A stretch of 64,000 bases of DNA from GCA-2715645 sp042095375 (GTDB lineage: Bacteria > Bacteroidota > Bacteroidia > Cytophagales > MED-G16): positions 35,846-99,845 of the forward strand of contig JBELBJ010000003.1 of the NCBI GenBank assembly GCA_042095375.1. Direction: 5' to 3'. The position numbers were made by a program, and so were the translations under genes. Under the pieces are notes generated by a model. It worked only from the letters and a program-made list of their open reading frames with translations, was not told where the DNA came from and did not search any database. Positions 53,365-62,840 of this stretch are shown one piece after another (positions within the stretch are counted from its first letter, which is position 1; each line of letters starts with the position of its first letter).

Positions 53365-55059
53365 ATGAACCATATTGATTCATCTCATTTCAATGAAAAT
53401 TTTTTAGAGCAAATTATCAAAAAAGATTTAGATAATGGGCTTGACAAAAAAAAATTAAAATTTAGGTTTCCTCCTGAACCTAATGGTTTTTTGCATATCG
53501 GACATGCTAAATCTATTTGTTTAAATTTTGGTTTTGGAAAAACTTTCTCATCCCCAGTAAATCTTAGATTTGATGATACAAATCCCGAAAAGGAGAGTAT
53601 GGAATTTATTAATTCAATAAAAGAAGATATTAGGTGGTTAGGTTTCAAGTGGGACTCCGAGTGTTATGCTTCTGATTATTTTGATAAGTTGTATGACTGG
53701 GCAATTTATTTGATAAAAAATCAAAAAGCTTATGTTGACTCACAAGATCAAGAAACTATTTCTAATCAAAGAGGTATTCCTACAGCTCCTGGAAAAAATA
53801 GCCCATACAGAGATAGATTAGTGGAGGAAAATTTAAATCTTTTTGAAAAAATGAGATTTGGCGGTTTTTCTCCAGGTGATTGTGTTCTAAGAGCAAAAAT
53901 TGATATGAAATCTCCAAATATGCACATGAGAGATCCCGTCTTGTATAGAATTATAAATTTTGATCATCATAGAACTAAAGATAAATGGAAAATATATCCT
54001 ACTTATGACTGGGCCCACGGTCAATCAGACTATATAGAAGGTATATCACATTCGTTTTGTACTTTAGAATTTGAAGTTCATAGAGAATTGTATGATTGGT
54101 TCATAAATAACATAAATAATAAGATAGAACTTATACCTAAACAAAGAGAGTTTGCTAGACTAAATTTGTCATATACTATAATGAGTAAAAGAAAATTAGC
54201 AGAATTAGTTAATTCTGGATTAGTTGAAGGTTGGGATGATCCAAGAATGCCAACAATTTCAGGTCTTCGAAGAAGGGGTGTTCCTCCAGAATCTATTTTA
54301 AATTTTTGTGAAAAAGTTGGAGTTTCTAAAAGAGAAAATGTAATTGACTATAGTCTTCTTGATTTTTGTTGTAGAGAAGTATTAAATAAAATAGCTTATA
54401 GGCTAATGGTTATTTTAGATCCTATTGAATTAGAAATTATGAATTATAAAGATAAAGAGAAAGAAGTTTTAATTGCTGAAAACAATCCTGAGGATACTAG
54501 TTATGGAAACAGAGAAATTACTTTTTCTAAAAATTTAGTAATTGAAAAAGATGATTTTAAAGAGGCAGCGAATAGAAAGTTTTTTAGATTAACGTTGGGT
54601 AAAGAGGTTAGATTAAAAAACGGATATATAATTAAAGGTGAAAAGGTTGATAAGGATAATAATGGCAATATAAAAAAAATTTATTGTACTTATGATCCAA
54701 AATCGAAAAGTGGTTCTGGTACACCTGAAAGTTTAAGAAAAGTTAAAGGCACAATTCATTGGGTAGATAAAAATAACTTTCAAAAGATTTCTGTAAATAT
54801 CTATGAAAAACTATTTAAAATTGAGTCTCCTGATCTAGATAAAAATGTAGATTTTAAGGAGTTAATTAATACTGATTCATTAAAAAAATACAATAATGCT
54901 TATGCTGAATCAAATATTAAAGATGTTATAAAATCTAAATATTATCAGTTTCAAAGAATTGGATATTTTAAGCTTGATAAAAATTCACCCAAAGAAAATT
55001 TGATTTTCAATAGAACGGTATCTCTTAGAGATTCCAAACCAAGGACTAAATTTGATTAA
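53365..55059 (+). CDS. glnS: glutaminyl-tRNA synthetase
   Basis: A 564-residue class I synthetase. The HIGH region is PPEPNGFLHIGHAKSICLNF, followed by LRFDDTNPEKE; the KMSKS-equivalent is TIMSKRKLAELV; DDPRMPTISGLRRRGV confirms GlnRS over GluRS. The C-terminal anticodon-binding beta-barrels run from about residue 340. Together with gltX (58703) the cell has discrete Glu and Gln synthetases, so the indirect amidation route is not needed for Gln. Its end overlaps the convergent phoX gene by 14 nt. Confidence 0.96.
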   Translation: MNHIDSSHFNENFLEQIIKKDLDNGLDKKKLKFRFPPEPNGFLHIGHAKSICLNFGFGKTFSSPVNLRFDDTNPEKESMEFINSIKEDIRWLGFKWDSECYASDYFDKLYDWAIYLIKNQKAYVDSQDQETISNQRGIPTAPGKNSPYRDRLVEENLNLFEKMRFGGFSPGDCVLRAKIDMKSPNMHMRDPVLYRIINFDHHRTKDKWKIYPTYDWAHGQSDYIEGISHSFCTLEFEVHRELYDWFINNINNKIELIPKQREFARLNLSYTIMSKRKLAELVNSGLVEGWDDPRMPTISGLRRRGVPPESILNFCEKVGVSKRENVIDYSLLDFCCREVLNKIAYRLMVILDPIELEIMNYKDKEKEVLIAENNPEDTSYGNREITFSKNLVIEKDDFKEAANRKFFRLTLGKEVRLKNGYIIKGEKVDKDNNGNIKKIYCTYDPKSKSGSGTPESLRKVKGTIHWVDKNNFQKISVNIYEKLFKIESPDLDKNVDFKELINTDSLKKYNNAYAESNIKDVIKSKYYQFQRIGYFKLDKNSPKENLIFNRTVSLRDSKPRTKFD

Positions 55060-56710
55060 GATAATTTAATTTATCTAATAGTTTTCCTTCGATGGTAACA
55101 ACTGAAGGTTTTGGGATGCCATCTTCATCATGAGGCCATTTGCTAGTTAAGTTTTTTAGAGATTTACTTTTTTCACCAGGATGCTGAACACTTAAAAATA
55201 ATGTTTTATAATCTGGAGAAAACCATGGTCCAGTAAGTTCCGCATCATAAGGAGCACTAGCTACCTGAATAATTTTTCCTGCATCATCTCCATGTCTTAT
55301 TAACACATAAACTCCATTATTTTTAAATTTAGGATAATATGGTCCTCTTTTATTCATTAAACTACCTGACATATCGGAAGTCAGCCATAAATTTCCTGCT
55401 AAATCAAAACAAAGATTGTCTGGACATGTAAACTCACTTTCCTTACCGCCTGTTAACATAATCTCAGATGAAAAAGATAGCTCATCATATTTATTATTTT
55501 TTTCATTAATTTTTAAAACACTACCATGGTAATCTCTTTTCCTTGCATTGTTAGTAAGTGCAATAATTATACTACCTGTTAATGGATCAATCTCTATATC
55601 TTCCGGTCTATTTTGAGGTGTTGCCCCTAACATTTTTGCCGCTTCCCTTACTCTTACTAAAACTTCGGTTTGATCTTTAAATTTCTCTTTTAATTTTGGT
55701 TGAGATTCGTAATCCAAAGATATCCATTTTCCATTTATAGAATCAGCAACATAAAGAGTCCCTTCTTTTAATGAATTAGGTATCGAGGAAATAAATTTGT
55801 AAATAAATTGATTATTTTCATCGTCTCCAGAATATGCAACTATTCTTTCATCTTCAAGCTTAATTAGCGTACAACATTCGTGTTTATATCGACCAAGGGC
55901 AACATGTTTTTGACATTCACCGGTAAGGGGATCCACTTCTACAACCCAACCATAATGTTCAGGTGGGTAATTATAGAATTTTTCCCAATCTAATGGACTA
56001 TTTTCATGTATTGGTTTGTTATTTTGATCATATATTGTATCTCCAAAAAACATATCATAATTTTCCTCACATGTTAGGATAGTCCCCCATGGTGTAACTC
56101 CTCCAGAACAATTACTATTAGTTCCGATAGGGTATTTTGTTCCCTTAATTGGCTTATCCCAATTAAATTTCATTCTGGTTTTAGCATCAATTCTTTTATT
56201 GAGTTTATCATCATTTATAAACTTCCATTTACCATTCTCTTTTTTGACTCTTAATATTGATCCTCCAACAGATTTCATCTCTTTGTCAATTTGATCAATG
56301 GACCTTCTCATTCCATAATCATAAAAATCATATCCCGAAACAAATAGAGGATTAGTGTATTCATGATTTACCCATAATAAACCATCATTAGGGTTATTAT
56401 CTATTGGAATAAAGCATGTGAAATCATTATTATAACCGAAAGTTTCTCTTTTTGAAATTCTATCATTCCATTTTATTAAAACATCATATGAAAGACCTTC
56501 TGCTAATTCTAAGTTATCAGAAGCTGTTGCTTGTAATGAGTTTAGAGGAAAATCTTTTAAATCGTCAAATTCTTTTTTATTCAGTTTGGAAGGGGCTGCT
56601 ATTAAATTATTAAAATTTCCACAGTTTGCTAAAATGTATGGAATAGCTAAAGTTCCTAAGCTATTTTTTGATAAAAGAGATAAAAAATTTCTTCTAGTAA
56701 TTTGAGTCAT
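55046..56710 (-). CDS. phoX: PhoX/DUF839-family Tat-exported phosphatase
   Basis: A 554-residue protein with a Tat signal: ITRRNFLSLLSK (R6, R7) followed by a hydrophobic stretch and NCGNF. The mature part is the PhoX-type beta-propeller: GLLWVNHEYTNP, SNCSGGVTPWGTILTCEENYDMFFG, PEDIEIDPLTGSIIIAL and TCPDNLCFDLAGNLWLTSD. PhoX enzymes are Ca2+/Fe3+ phosphomonoesterases used for phosphate scavenging in marine bacteria. The ligand-rich motifs EENYD and NHEYT are intact, which supports activity, but Bacteroidota DUF839 proteins vary in function. A weak purine-rich AGGAAAG lies just before the ATG, rare in this window. Confidence 0.85.
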   Translation of the reverse strand: MTQITRRNFLSLLSKNSLGTLAIPYILANCGNFNNLIAAPSKLNKKEFDDLKDFPLNSLQATASDNLELAEGLSYDVLIKWNDRISKRETFGYNNDFTCFIPIDNNPNDGLLWVNHEYTNPLFVSGYDFYDYGMRRSIDQIDKEMKSVGGSILRVKKENGKWKFINDDKLNKRIDAKTRMKFNWDKPIKGTKYPIGTNSNCSGGVTPWGTILTCEENYDMFFGDTIYDQNNKPIHENSPLDWEKFYNYPPEHYGWVVEVDPLTGECQKHVALGRYKHECCTLIKLEDERIVAYSGDDENNQFIYKFISSIPNSLKEGTLYVADSINGKWISLDYESQPKLKEKFKDQTEVLVRVREAAKMLGATPQNRPEDIEIDPLTGSIIIALTNNARKRDYHGSVLKINEKNNKYDELSFSSEIMLTGGKESEFTCPDNLCFDLAGNLWLTSDMSGSLMNKRGPYYPKFKNNGVYVLIRHGDDAGKIIQVASAPYDAELTGPWFSPDYKTLFLSVQHPGEKSKSLKNLTSKWPHDEDGIPKPSVVTIEGKLLDKLNYLNQI

Positions 56711-56842
56711 CTTTCCTTTAATAATAAATTTATCATAAGTAACGATTAAGTAATATAAAAGTTAACTTAAATAAATTTTTTTTTACTAAATTAGTGGCTT
56801 TTATGCCAAAGTGGTGATTTATTTTGAATTTATTTATTAAAT

Positions 56843-57493
56843 ATGGAACCTGATAATTTAGACTTTTTAAGTGATAAGAAAAAGAAAATTGATTTTCAAA
56901 ATGAGATAAAAATTGATGTCAATAATAAAAGCGATGAAGAAAAAATAATTGTTATTGAAGAATTATTTAAAAAAATTATGATAGAATTAGGGTTGGACTT
57001 GAATGATGATAGTTTAGCTGGAACTCCTAAGAGGGTAGCAAAAATGTATGTTAAAGAAATATTTTCTGGACTAAATAATAAGAATAAACCAAAAATTTCT
57101 CTTTTTGATAATCACTTTGAATATAATAAAATTTTATTACAAAAAAATATTGAACTGACTTCTACATGTGAACATCATTTTTTGCCATTTACTGGTAAAG
57201 CACATATTGGTTATATAGCAAATGATAAGATTATAGGTCTTTCAAAATTGAATAGGATTGTGAATTTTTTTTCTAAAAAACCTCAAGTACAAGAAAAGCT
57301 CACAAAAGAAATATTTGTTGAATTAAGAAACATCCTCCAGACCGATAGTGTTATTGTCTATATTCATGCCAATCATTCTTGCGTTTCTTGTAGAGGTATC
57401 AAAGATAATTCTAGCTCTACCGTTTCTATGGAATATGGAGGTGATTTTCAGGAAAAATCTATGAGAAAAGAATTTTTTGATATGGTTCTTTAG
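56843..57493 (+). CDS. folE: GTP cyclohydrolase I
   Basis: A 216-residue enzyme with a charged N-terminal extension of about 40 residues. Motifs: LDLNDDSLAGTPKRVAKMY, TCEHHFLPFTGKAHIGYI with Zn ligands Cys and His, LSKLNRIVNFFSKKPQVQE and HSCVSCRGIKD with the third Zn-ligand Cys. It converts GTP to dihydroneopterin triphosphate for folate and tetrahydropterins; the PCD gene at 39051 recycles oxidised pterin cofactors. It overlaps the convergent dehydrogenase gene by 4 nt. Confidence 0.96.
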   Translation: MEPDNLDFLSDKKKKIDFQNEIKIDVNNKSDEEKIIVIEELFKKIMIELGLDLNDDSLAGTPKRVAKMYVKEIFSGLNNKNKPKISLFDNHFEYNKILLQKNIELTSTCEHHFLPFTGKAHIGYIANDKIIGLSKLNRIVNFFSKKPQVQEKLTKEIFVELRNILQTDSVIVYIHANHSCVSCRGIKDNSSSTVSMEYGGDFQEKSMRKEFFDMVL

Positions 57494-58710
57494 GCTTTTT
57501 TATTTTTTTCTATAAACCTTTTTAGGTATAAGTATTCTTTTTTTAGTTTTCCATTTTTAGTAATTGTTGCTTTGCTTATCCTTTTTTTATTTTTATGATT
57601 TATTAATAATAAGGGCTTAATCACGTATCTAATTAATTGATTCCCAAAATCTATTGATGAGTCAATTGGTAATTCTGATGGTAAATTATCAATCGACATT
57701 ACAGTTATATTATTATTTGATTTAAATTCTTTTTCTATTTGATTTTTTATAGGATTATAATCATAAAAAGGTGATTTAATTGTTGTTGACTTTAGAGTAC
57801 AAGGGATTAAGCCTTTTATATCACAGCTAATATCAGCTATCAATTTTATTTTAAAATTTTTCAATTTCATTTGCTTTAATGTAAAAATTCTTGGAATTCT
57901 ATCATTCCAATATGTAGCGTTTATTAGAATATCGATTGATTCAAAGTATTGTTCAAAATTTGACTTATGTTCAGCTGGATTATTATAAAATATTTTTTTT
58001 GAAAAGTTATTATTATCGTTTCTAATATAATAATTTTTTGCTATTAGTTGACAAAACACTGGATATTGAAATTCTTCTTTTTTTAATTGAGAATTATTTA
58101 TTTCAACTATATTAAATTGTTTTAACATTTCAATGCATCCCTTAGCAACTTTTCCATTTCCTAAAACGACTATTTTCATTTTAGACAATTTAATTTTTTT
58201 AATTTCTCTTTTTATTGATTGATAATTCTTAAACTGAAAGCATCGTTCTAGCTTATATTTTTTTGTTTTTTCCCCATAACCTAAAATAGCATTATATGCT
58301 CCCACAATTCCAGCTATTTTTCCAAATGCAACTAATCTTTTTCCTTTTTCATCCCTTATGCATTCATAATCAATTAAAGTAACTTTTTCTTCAATAATTT
58401 TGTTAATCATATTTCGGTTATATTGTTGTTCTTTTATTGTATGAGAAAAGAAAAAATATTTTTTACCTGAAATAATTTTATTTTCATCTATTTCTTTTAC
58501 ACCAAAGAAAACATCACATCTAGAAATATCTTCTAACACTTCGATGTTTTTATTTCTATATTCTTTATCGCTAAAACATCTTACTTTACTGCTCTGACAA
58601 TATATTTTTACATTAAACTTTTCTTCAAGAAATTGACATTGATCTGGACTAAATGGAACCCTTTTATCTGTTTTAACTTTTTCTTCTCTTAATATTCCAA
58701 TTTTAATCAT
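57490..58710 (-). CDS. saccharopine dehydrogenase (Lys1)/alanine dehydrogenase-like protein
   Basis: A 406-residue protein of the AlaDH/PNT fold. The N-terminal domain reads GILREEKVKTDKRVPFSPDQC; YFFFSHTIKEQQYNRNM is the segment that in NAD-dependent lysine-forming saccharopine dehydrogenases carries the catalytic Lys/His area; the Rossmann loop is VVLGNGKVAKGCIEML. The C-terminal region has LIADISCDIKGLIPCT and IDNLPSELPIDSSIDFG, both typical of the Lys1 group. It probably acts in lysine metabolism, but alanine dehydrogenase-type annotation is common for relatives. The start overlaps gltX by 8 nt. Confidence 0.78.
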   Translation of the reverse strand: MIKIGILREEKVKTDKRVPFSPDQCQFLEEKFNVKIYCQSSKVRCFSDKEYRNKNIEVLEDISRCDVFFGVKEIDENKIISGKKYFFFSHTIKEQQYNRNMINKIIEEKVTLIDYECIRDEKGKRLVAFGKIAGIVGAYNAILGYGEKTKKYKLERCFQFKNYQSIKREIKKIKLSKMKIVVLGNGKVAKGCIEMLKQFNIVEINNSQLKKEEFQYPVFCQLIAKNYYIRNDNNNFSKKIFYNNPAEHKSNFEQYFESIDILINATYWNDRIPRIFTLKQMKLKNFKIKLIADISCDIKGLIPCTLKSTTIKSPFYDYNPIKNQIEKEFKSNNNITVMSIDNLPSELPIDSSIDFGNQLIRYVIKPLLLINHKNKKRISKATITKNGKLKKEYLYLKRFIEKNKKA

Positions 58711-60241
58711 TTATATCAATTAGATTTTTATTGATTCGATTAATTGATTCTTCGATGCCCAATATTTCAATTATTTCAAAAATATCAGGTCCAGTAGGGT
58801 TTTTAATTATGCATAACCTTAGAGATTGCATACCATCGCCAACTTTTATTTCATTTTTATTTAAAATATTTATATAAGATTTTTTTATTTCCCTTATTGA
58901 TATGTTTTTTGAGTTCTTAATTAACTTTATTATTTCAATGATCGAATTATAAATTTTTTCATTCCATTTTTTTTTAATAAAATTCTGATCTAAGTCTTGA
59001 TAGTTTGAATCTAGTATGTTTCTTGCTTCTTTGATAAGTTCTTTTTTAAAAGTTATTCTTTCTTTAATCAATTCAATTAATTTTTTACTTTTAGATTCTT
59101 TACCAACTATTTTTAAGAGGTTTTTATCTATGTTATCACTGATAAATTTTAATGTAGATTCATCGGAAATTTTTTTTACATGCTCATGATTAAACCATTT
59201 AGCTTTTTCAAAATCAAATTTTGCTCCTGATTTGTTTATTTTATCCAACGAAAAAATAGTTTCTAATTCTTTCAATGAAAACACTTCTTTTTCATCACCA
59301 GGATTCCATCCAATCATACAAATAAAATTTAAAATTGCTTCTGGTTCAAAATCCATTTCTTTAAAACCTAAATATTTTATCTTTTCTTTTGAGTCATTCC
59401 ATTCAATTGGATAAACAGGTATTCCAAATTTTTGACCGTCTCTTTTACTTAATTTGCCTTGTCCTGATGGTTTTAATATCAATGGTAAATGAGCAAACAA
59501 AGGCTTTTCCCAATCAAATGCTTCATAAATTTTGAAATGTAATGCTAAAGAAGGAAGCCATTCTTCTCCTCTTACAACATGAGTAATTTTCATAAGATGA
59601 TCGTCAATAATATTTGCTAGATGATAAGTTGGCATACCATCGCTTTTATAAATAATTTTATCATCTAAATTTTTTAAATCAATTTTAACTTTTCCCCTAA
59701 TTATATCTTCAATATAATATTCATCTTTATCTTTTGATGGATCATAGGTTTTAAATCGAATAACATATTCACCTTTGTGAACTAAATTTTTTGATTCATC
59801 CTGATTTAATGATAATGAATTTTTGAGTTTATCTCTATTTAGCCAATTATAAATAAAAGTTTTACCTTCTTTTTCATTTTTTTTTCTCAATTCATTTAAT
59901 TCATCTTTTTTATCAAAAGCATAATAAGCTGATCCGTTTTTTATTAATTTTTCAACATATTTTTTATACAAATCTTTTCTTTTAGATTGAAAATAAGGAC
60001 CAAATTTTCCAGGGTTTTTTGGGCTCTCATCAGGAATAATGCCACACCAATTTAATGAATCTTCAATATGTTTAATTGCTTTTTCATCAAACCTATTTAA
60101 ATCAGTATCTTCTATTCTTAATATGAATTTCCCTCCAAGTTTTTTAGTAATGAGATAGTTATATAAAGCTGTCCTTAAACCGCCAATATGTAATGGCCCA
60201 GTTGGGCTTGGGGCAAAACGTAATCTTATATTATTTGACAT
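58703..60241 (-). CDS. gltX: glutamyl-tRNA synthetase
   Basis: A 512-residue class I synthetase. HIGH region: FAPSPTGPLHIGGLRTALYNY; KMSKS-type motif: GKLSKRDGQKFG; further IEDTDLNRFDEKA and YHLANIIDDHLMKITHVVRGEEWLPS. The alpha-helical anticodon domain makes up the last 170 residues. It follows ridA with no spacing, its ATG starting right after the ridA stop, and overlaps the dehydrogenase gene at the other end. Confidence 0.96.
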   Translation of the reverse strand: MSNNIRLRFAPSPTGPLHIGGLRTALYNYLITKKLGGKFILRIEDTDLNRFDEKAIKHIEDSLNWCGIIPDESPKNPGKFGPYFQSKRKDLYKKYVEKLIKNGSAYYAFDKKDELNELRKKNEKEGKTFIYNWLNRDKLKNSLSLNQDESKNLVHKGEYVIRFKTYDPSKDKDEYYIEDIIRGKVKIDLKNLDDKIIYKSDGMPTYHLANIIDDHLMKITHVVRGEEWLPSLALHFKIYEAFDWEKPLFAHLPLILKPSGQGKLSKRDGQKFGIPVYPIEWNDSKEKIKYLGFKEMDFEPEAILNFICMIGWNPGDEKEVFSLKELETIFSLDKINKSGAKFDFEKAKWFNHEHVKKISDESTLKFISDNIDKNLLKIVGKESKSKKLIELIKERITFKKELIKEARNILDSNYQDLDQNFIKKKWNEKIYNSIIEIIKLIKNSKNISIREIKKSYINILNKNEIKVGDGMQSLRLCIIKNPTGPDIFEIIEILGIEESINRINKNLIDIND

Positions 60242-60625
60242 TCATTTTTTTATTGCAATACAAGAAATTTCAACATTAACATTTAAAGGTAATTTTGATA
60301 CTTGTACAGTTTCTCTAGCAGGGGGAACATTATCTTTAAAATATTTTCCATATTCTTCATTAACTATTGAAAAATCATCCATGTTTTTTAAAAAAATTGT
60401 GGTTTTAACTATATTATCAAAGTTCATTCCTCCTTCTTTTAAAATTTCACTTATATTCATCATCACTTGATTGGTTTCGTCTTTAATTCCTGATTCTATC
60501 AGCTTTTCCGATTCCGGATTAAGAGGAATTTGCCCAGATACAAATAGGAAATTTTCAAAAGATATTGCTTGATTATAAGGTCCAATTGGTAATGGAGCTT
60601 TTTTTGTTAAAATAGATTTTTTCAT
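60242..60625 (-). CDS. ridA: RidA-family enamine/imine deaminase
   Basis: A 127-residue trimeric RidA protein. Motifs: PIGPYNQAISFENFLFVSGQIPLNPES at the start (Y16-type region), GGMNFDNIVKTTIFLKNM and PPARETVQVSKLPLN with the catalytic Arg at residue 104. RidA hydrolyses reactive 2-aminoacrylate and related imines. It precedes gltX in the same transcript and follows the CtlX-like gene by 32 nt. Confidence 0.93.
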   Translation of the reverse strand: MKKSILTKKAPLPIGPYNQAISFENFLFVSGQIPLNPESEKLIESGIKDETNQVMMNISEILKEGGMNFDNIVKTTIFLKNMDDFSIVNEEYGKYFKDNVPPARETVQVSKLPLNVNVEISCIAIKK

Positions 60626-60657
60626 ATTAATAGTTGTTTTAATACAATATACAATTT

Positions 60658-61602
60658 TTATTTTTTTTGTAAAAAGTTTTCAGCAATCATACACCTTGCG
60701 CTACCTCCTCCTATTTTTTCAATAACATCTAAGTTACTATGTATTATTTTACCATGCTTACTTAATTTCTCTATTTGATTTTTTGAAAAACAGTTATAAG
60801 CTTTTGAACTCATAACTATAAATTTTTCTCTTTTTTTATTTTCAACTTGAAGTAAATTTCCAGCAAAATTTTCTACTTGTTTCTCATTGATTTCGATTAT
60901 TTCTTTTTTTAATTTTTTTAAAAGTGAAATAATTTTTGATTTTTCAGTTATATCATCTATAGATTCTAAACATATTACAACAAATTTTTCACCTAAACTC
61001 ATCATAACATTTGTATGATAGATTGGAACCCTATTATTATTATATGTTTGGTTGGCTTTAAATGTAAATAAATCATAATGAAGTATATCACAAAGCTCTT
61101 TTAGAACTACACTTGATGTTCTATTTGAAATTGCAGCAAAACATATTTTATTTATTCTATCAAAAATCATACTCCCCGTACCTTCTAAAAACTTTTCTTT
61201 TTTTTCCCAATCTGTTAAATCTATTATTTGATTAATAAAGTAATTATTATTAAGATAACTTTTAACAAAGCTATTTTCTCTCTCTTTTCTTCTATTTTTG
61301 GAAAACATTGGATATAAAATCACTTTTCCTTCTTCATGTAATGAAATCCAATTATTTGGAAACACGCTGTCTGTTGTAATTATATTTTTTTCGTCGTCAA
61401 ATACTCTAACTGATATGTTTTCTTCCTTAATTTTTTTAACCAACTCATTAAATTCCTTATTTGCTTTTTGTTTTATTTCTATTTCTGAAATTAAATCATC
61501 ATTGATTTGATAATGATTATCTTCAGCTGTTTCTATGTTAAAGCCAAAATGTTTGGGTTCTATCATAATTAAATCTGAGGAATTTTGTTTAATAATTTTC
61601 AT
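60658..61602 (-). CDS. CtlX-like amidinotransferase/arginine-deiminase-superfamily hydrolase
   Basis: A 314-residue protein of the guanidine-modifying superfamily. Motifs: IEPKHFGFNIET, TTDSVFPNNWISLHEEG, GTGSMIFDR, YHTNVMMSLGEKFVVICLE with the catalytic His, and the active Cys C304 in GGGSARCMIAENF. Bacteroidota relatives are annotated as citrulline-utilisation hydrolase CtlX. The substrate (citrulline, arginine or another guanidino/ureido compound) is not proven by sequence. In related genomes it neighbours a DDAH/arginine-deiminase-like gene; here the integrase unit lies between the two. Confidence 0.82.
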   Translation of the reverse strand: MKIIKQNSSDLIMIEPKHFGFNIETAEDNHYQINDDLISEIEIKQKANKEFNELVKKIKEENISVRVFDDEKNIITTDSVFPNNWISLHEEGKVILYPMFSKNRRKERENSFVKSYLNNNYFINQIIDLTDWEKKEKFLEGTGSMIFDRINKICFAAISNRTSSVVLKELCDILHYDLFTFKANQTYNNNRVPIYHTNVMMSLGEKFVVICLESIDDITEKSKIISLLKKLKKEIIEINEKQVENFAGNLLQVENKKREKFIVMSSKAYNCFSKNQIEKLSKHGKIIHSNLDVIEKIGGGSARCMIAENFLQKK

Positions 61603-61652
61603 TTTATGAAATTTTTTATATCATTTATTGTAAAATTTATGATATTTTATTA

Positions 61653-61674
61653 TAATGTATCCTATAATGTATCC
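61653..61674. repeat. paired ATGTATCC repeats at the integrase 3' end
   Basis: ATGTATCC occurs at 61655-61662 and 61667-61674, 12 nt apart, spacer TATA. The 14-mer TAATGTATCCTATA (61653-61666) recurs exactly at 62851-62864 in the same orientation. The TAG stop of the integrase lies inside this repeat. Confidence 0.75.
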
Positions 61675-62840
61675 TTAGTTTTATAACTTAAAAGATTTCT
61701 GTGTTTGAAAATAGATTTCTTTTTTATCTTTTTAGTTTTATTTGTTTCAATGTTATATGATTTTTCTAAATAATCAATATTTTGATCAATATTATTATTC
61801 ATGTTATCATAATATCTTTTTGTGATTTCAACATTTTTATGTCCTAATTTCTCTGCTACTAAATAAATGTTTTTTGTTTTTTCATATACCTTATATGCAA
61901 ACGTATGTCTTGTATCATGAAATGTTTTGTTATTTATTATGCCTGCTTTTTTTTTCCATAACTTAAATGCTTTTGATCTATTTGAAATTTTATCAGGTAA
62001 TTTAAAAATTTTACTCCCCCCCTTCCTTTCTTTACCTAAGAAATCCATTGCCTTTATTGGAAATGAATTTTGTTTTTGATATTCTTTGGATTCATTGTAA
62101 ATATCATAAAAGTAAATTTTTTTTCCATTCTTTTTTGTCGTCTTTATATTATCCCATTTCAAATTATAAAGCTCTCCTATACTTAACCCGGTATAGCAAG
62201 CAAAAAAGAATGCATTCTTAATATCTTTCCATGAATCAGGATCAGTTAGATTCAGTTTATTTAGTTCTTTATTTGAGAAATAAATTTTTTTATTGTTTTC
62301 GATTTTTGCTTTTATATTTTCAATATTTGGATACTCACATAACCCTTCTTTATGTGCTTTTTTTAATGTTGATTTAAAGCTTTCCCAGTATTTGATTAGT
62401 GTTGACTCTTTTATCTTTGTATCTTCATTTAGATTTTCCCATTTCTCTTTAATTGATTTTAAGTAGTTTCTTTTTACAACTTCATTTAATCGGTGTGTAC
62501 TTATTTTTTTATCGCAGAGAAGAAGTAATTTATAAACAGATCTTGCGTTATTTGAATAACATAAATCAAAAAAAATATTTTTAAAATATATTTTTGTTTC
62601 ACTTTTATTATAAACATTTAGCCTTTTATTTTCTAAATCATCTTCTTTTCTTCTCTTAGTTTCTAGATATGATTGCTTAACCTCTTCATTGTGTGTTTTT
62701 TCATTTTGATTTATAGGTGCAACCCATTCCCATAAATTTAAACTCTCTACATAAGCTTTTTTTTGACTGAATCTATATCTTATATATATGTAGTTTTTAT
62801 TTTTCTCCTTATTTTTCCTTTTCCATATTTGTATTTTCAT
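61662..62840 (-). CDS. tyrosine recombinase/integrase, IntDOT-like
   Basis: A 392-residue, very Lys/Asn-rich integrase. Parts: N-terminal arm-binding-like region (residues 1-100, starting KIQIWKRKNKEKNKNYIYIRYRF), core-binding SAM-like domain (about 105-195) and catalytic domain. Catalytic residues: H308 and R311 in HDTRHTFAY, H334 in LGHKNVEITKRYY, and nucleophile Y343. The first Arg of the usual R-K-H-R-H-Y set is replaced by Ser220 in YTGLSIGELYNLKW; the same replacement is known for IntDOT of Bacteroides CTnDOT. The stop TAG and the start are both embedded in or abut matching repeats. A -7 box lies just upstream. Confidence 0.9.
   Translation of the reverse strand: MKIQIWKRKNKEKNKNYIYIRYRFSQKKAYVESLNLWEWVAPINQNEKTHNEEVKQSYLETKRRKEDDLENKRLNVYNKSETKIYFKNIFFDLCYSNNARSVYKLLLLCDKKISTHRLNEVVKRNYLKSIKEKWENLNEDTKIKESTLIKYWESFKSTLKKAHKEGLCEYPNIENIKAKIENNKKIYFSNKELNKLNLTDPDSWKDIKNAFFFACYTGLSIGELYNLKWDNIKTTKKNGKKIYFYDIYNESKEYQKQNSFPIKAMDFLGKERKGGSKIFKLPDKISNRSKAFKLWKKKAGIINNKTFHDTRHTFAYKVYEKTKNIYLVAEKLGHKNVEITKRYYDNMNNNIDQNIDYLEKSYNIETNKTKKIKKKSIFKHRNLLSYKTKDTL

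Noticed and set aside
56795..56808. TGGC-N6-GCCA upstream of folE
   Set aside because: Arms of four bases only; no second copy or link to a promoter box.
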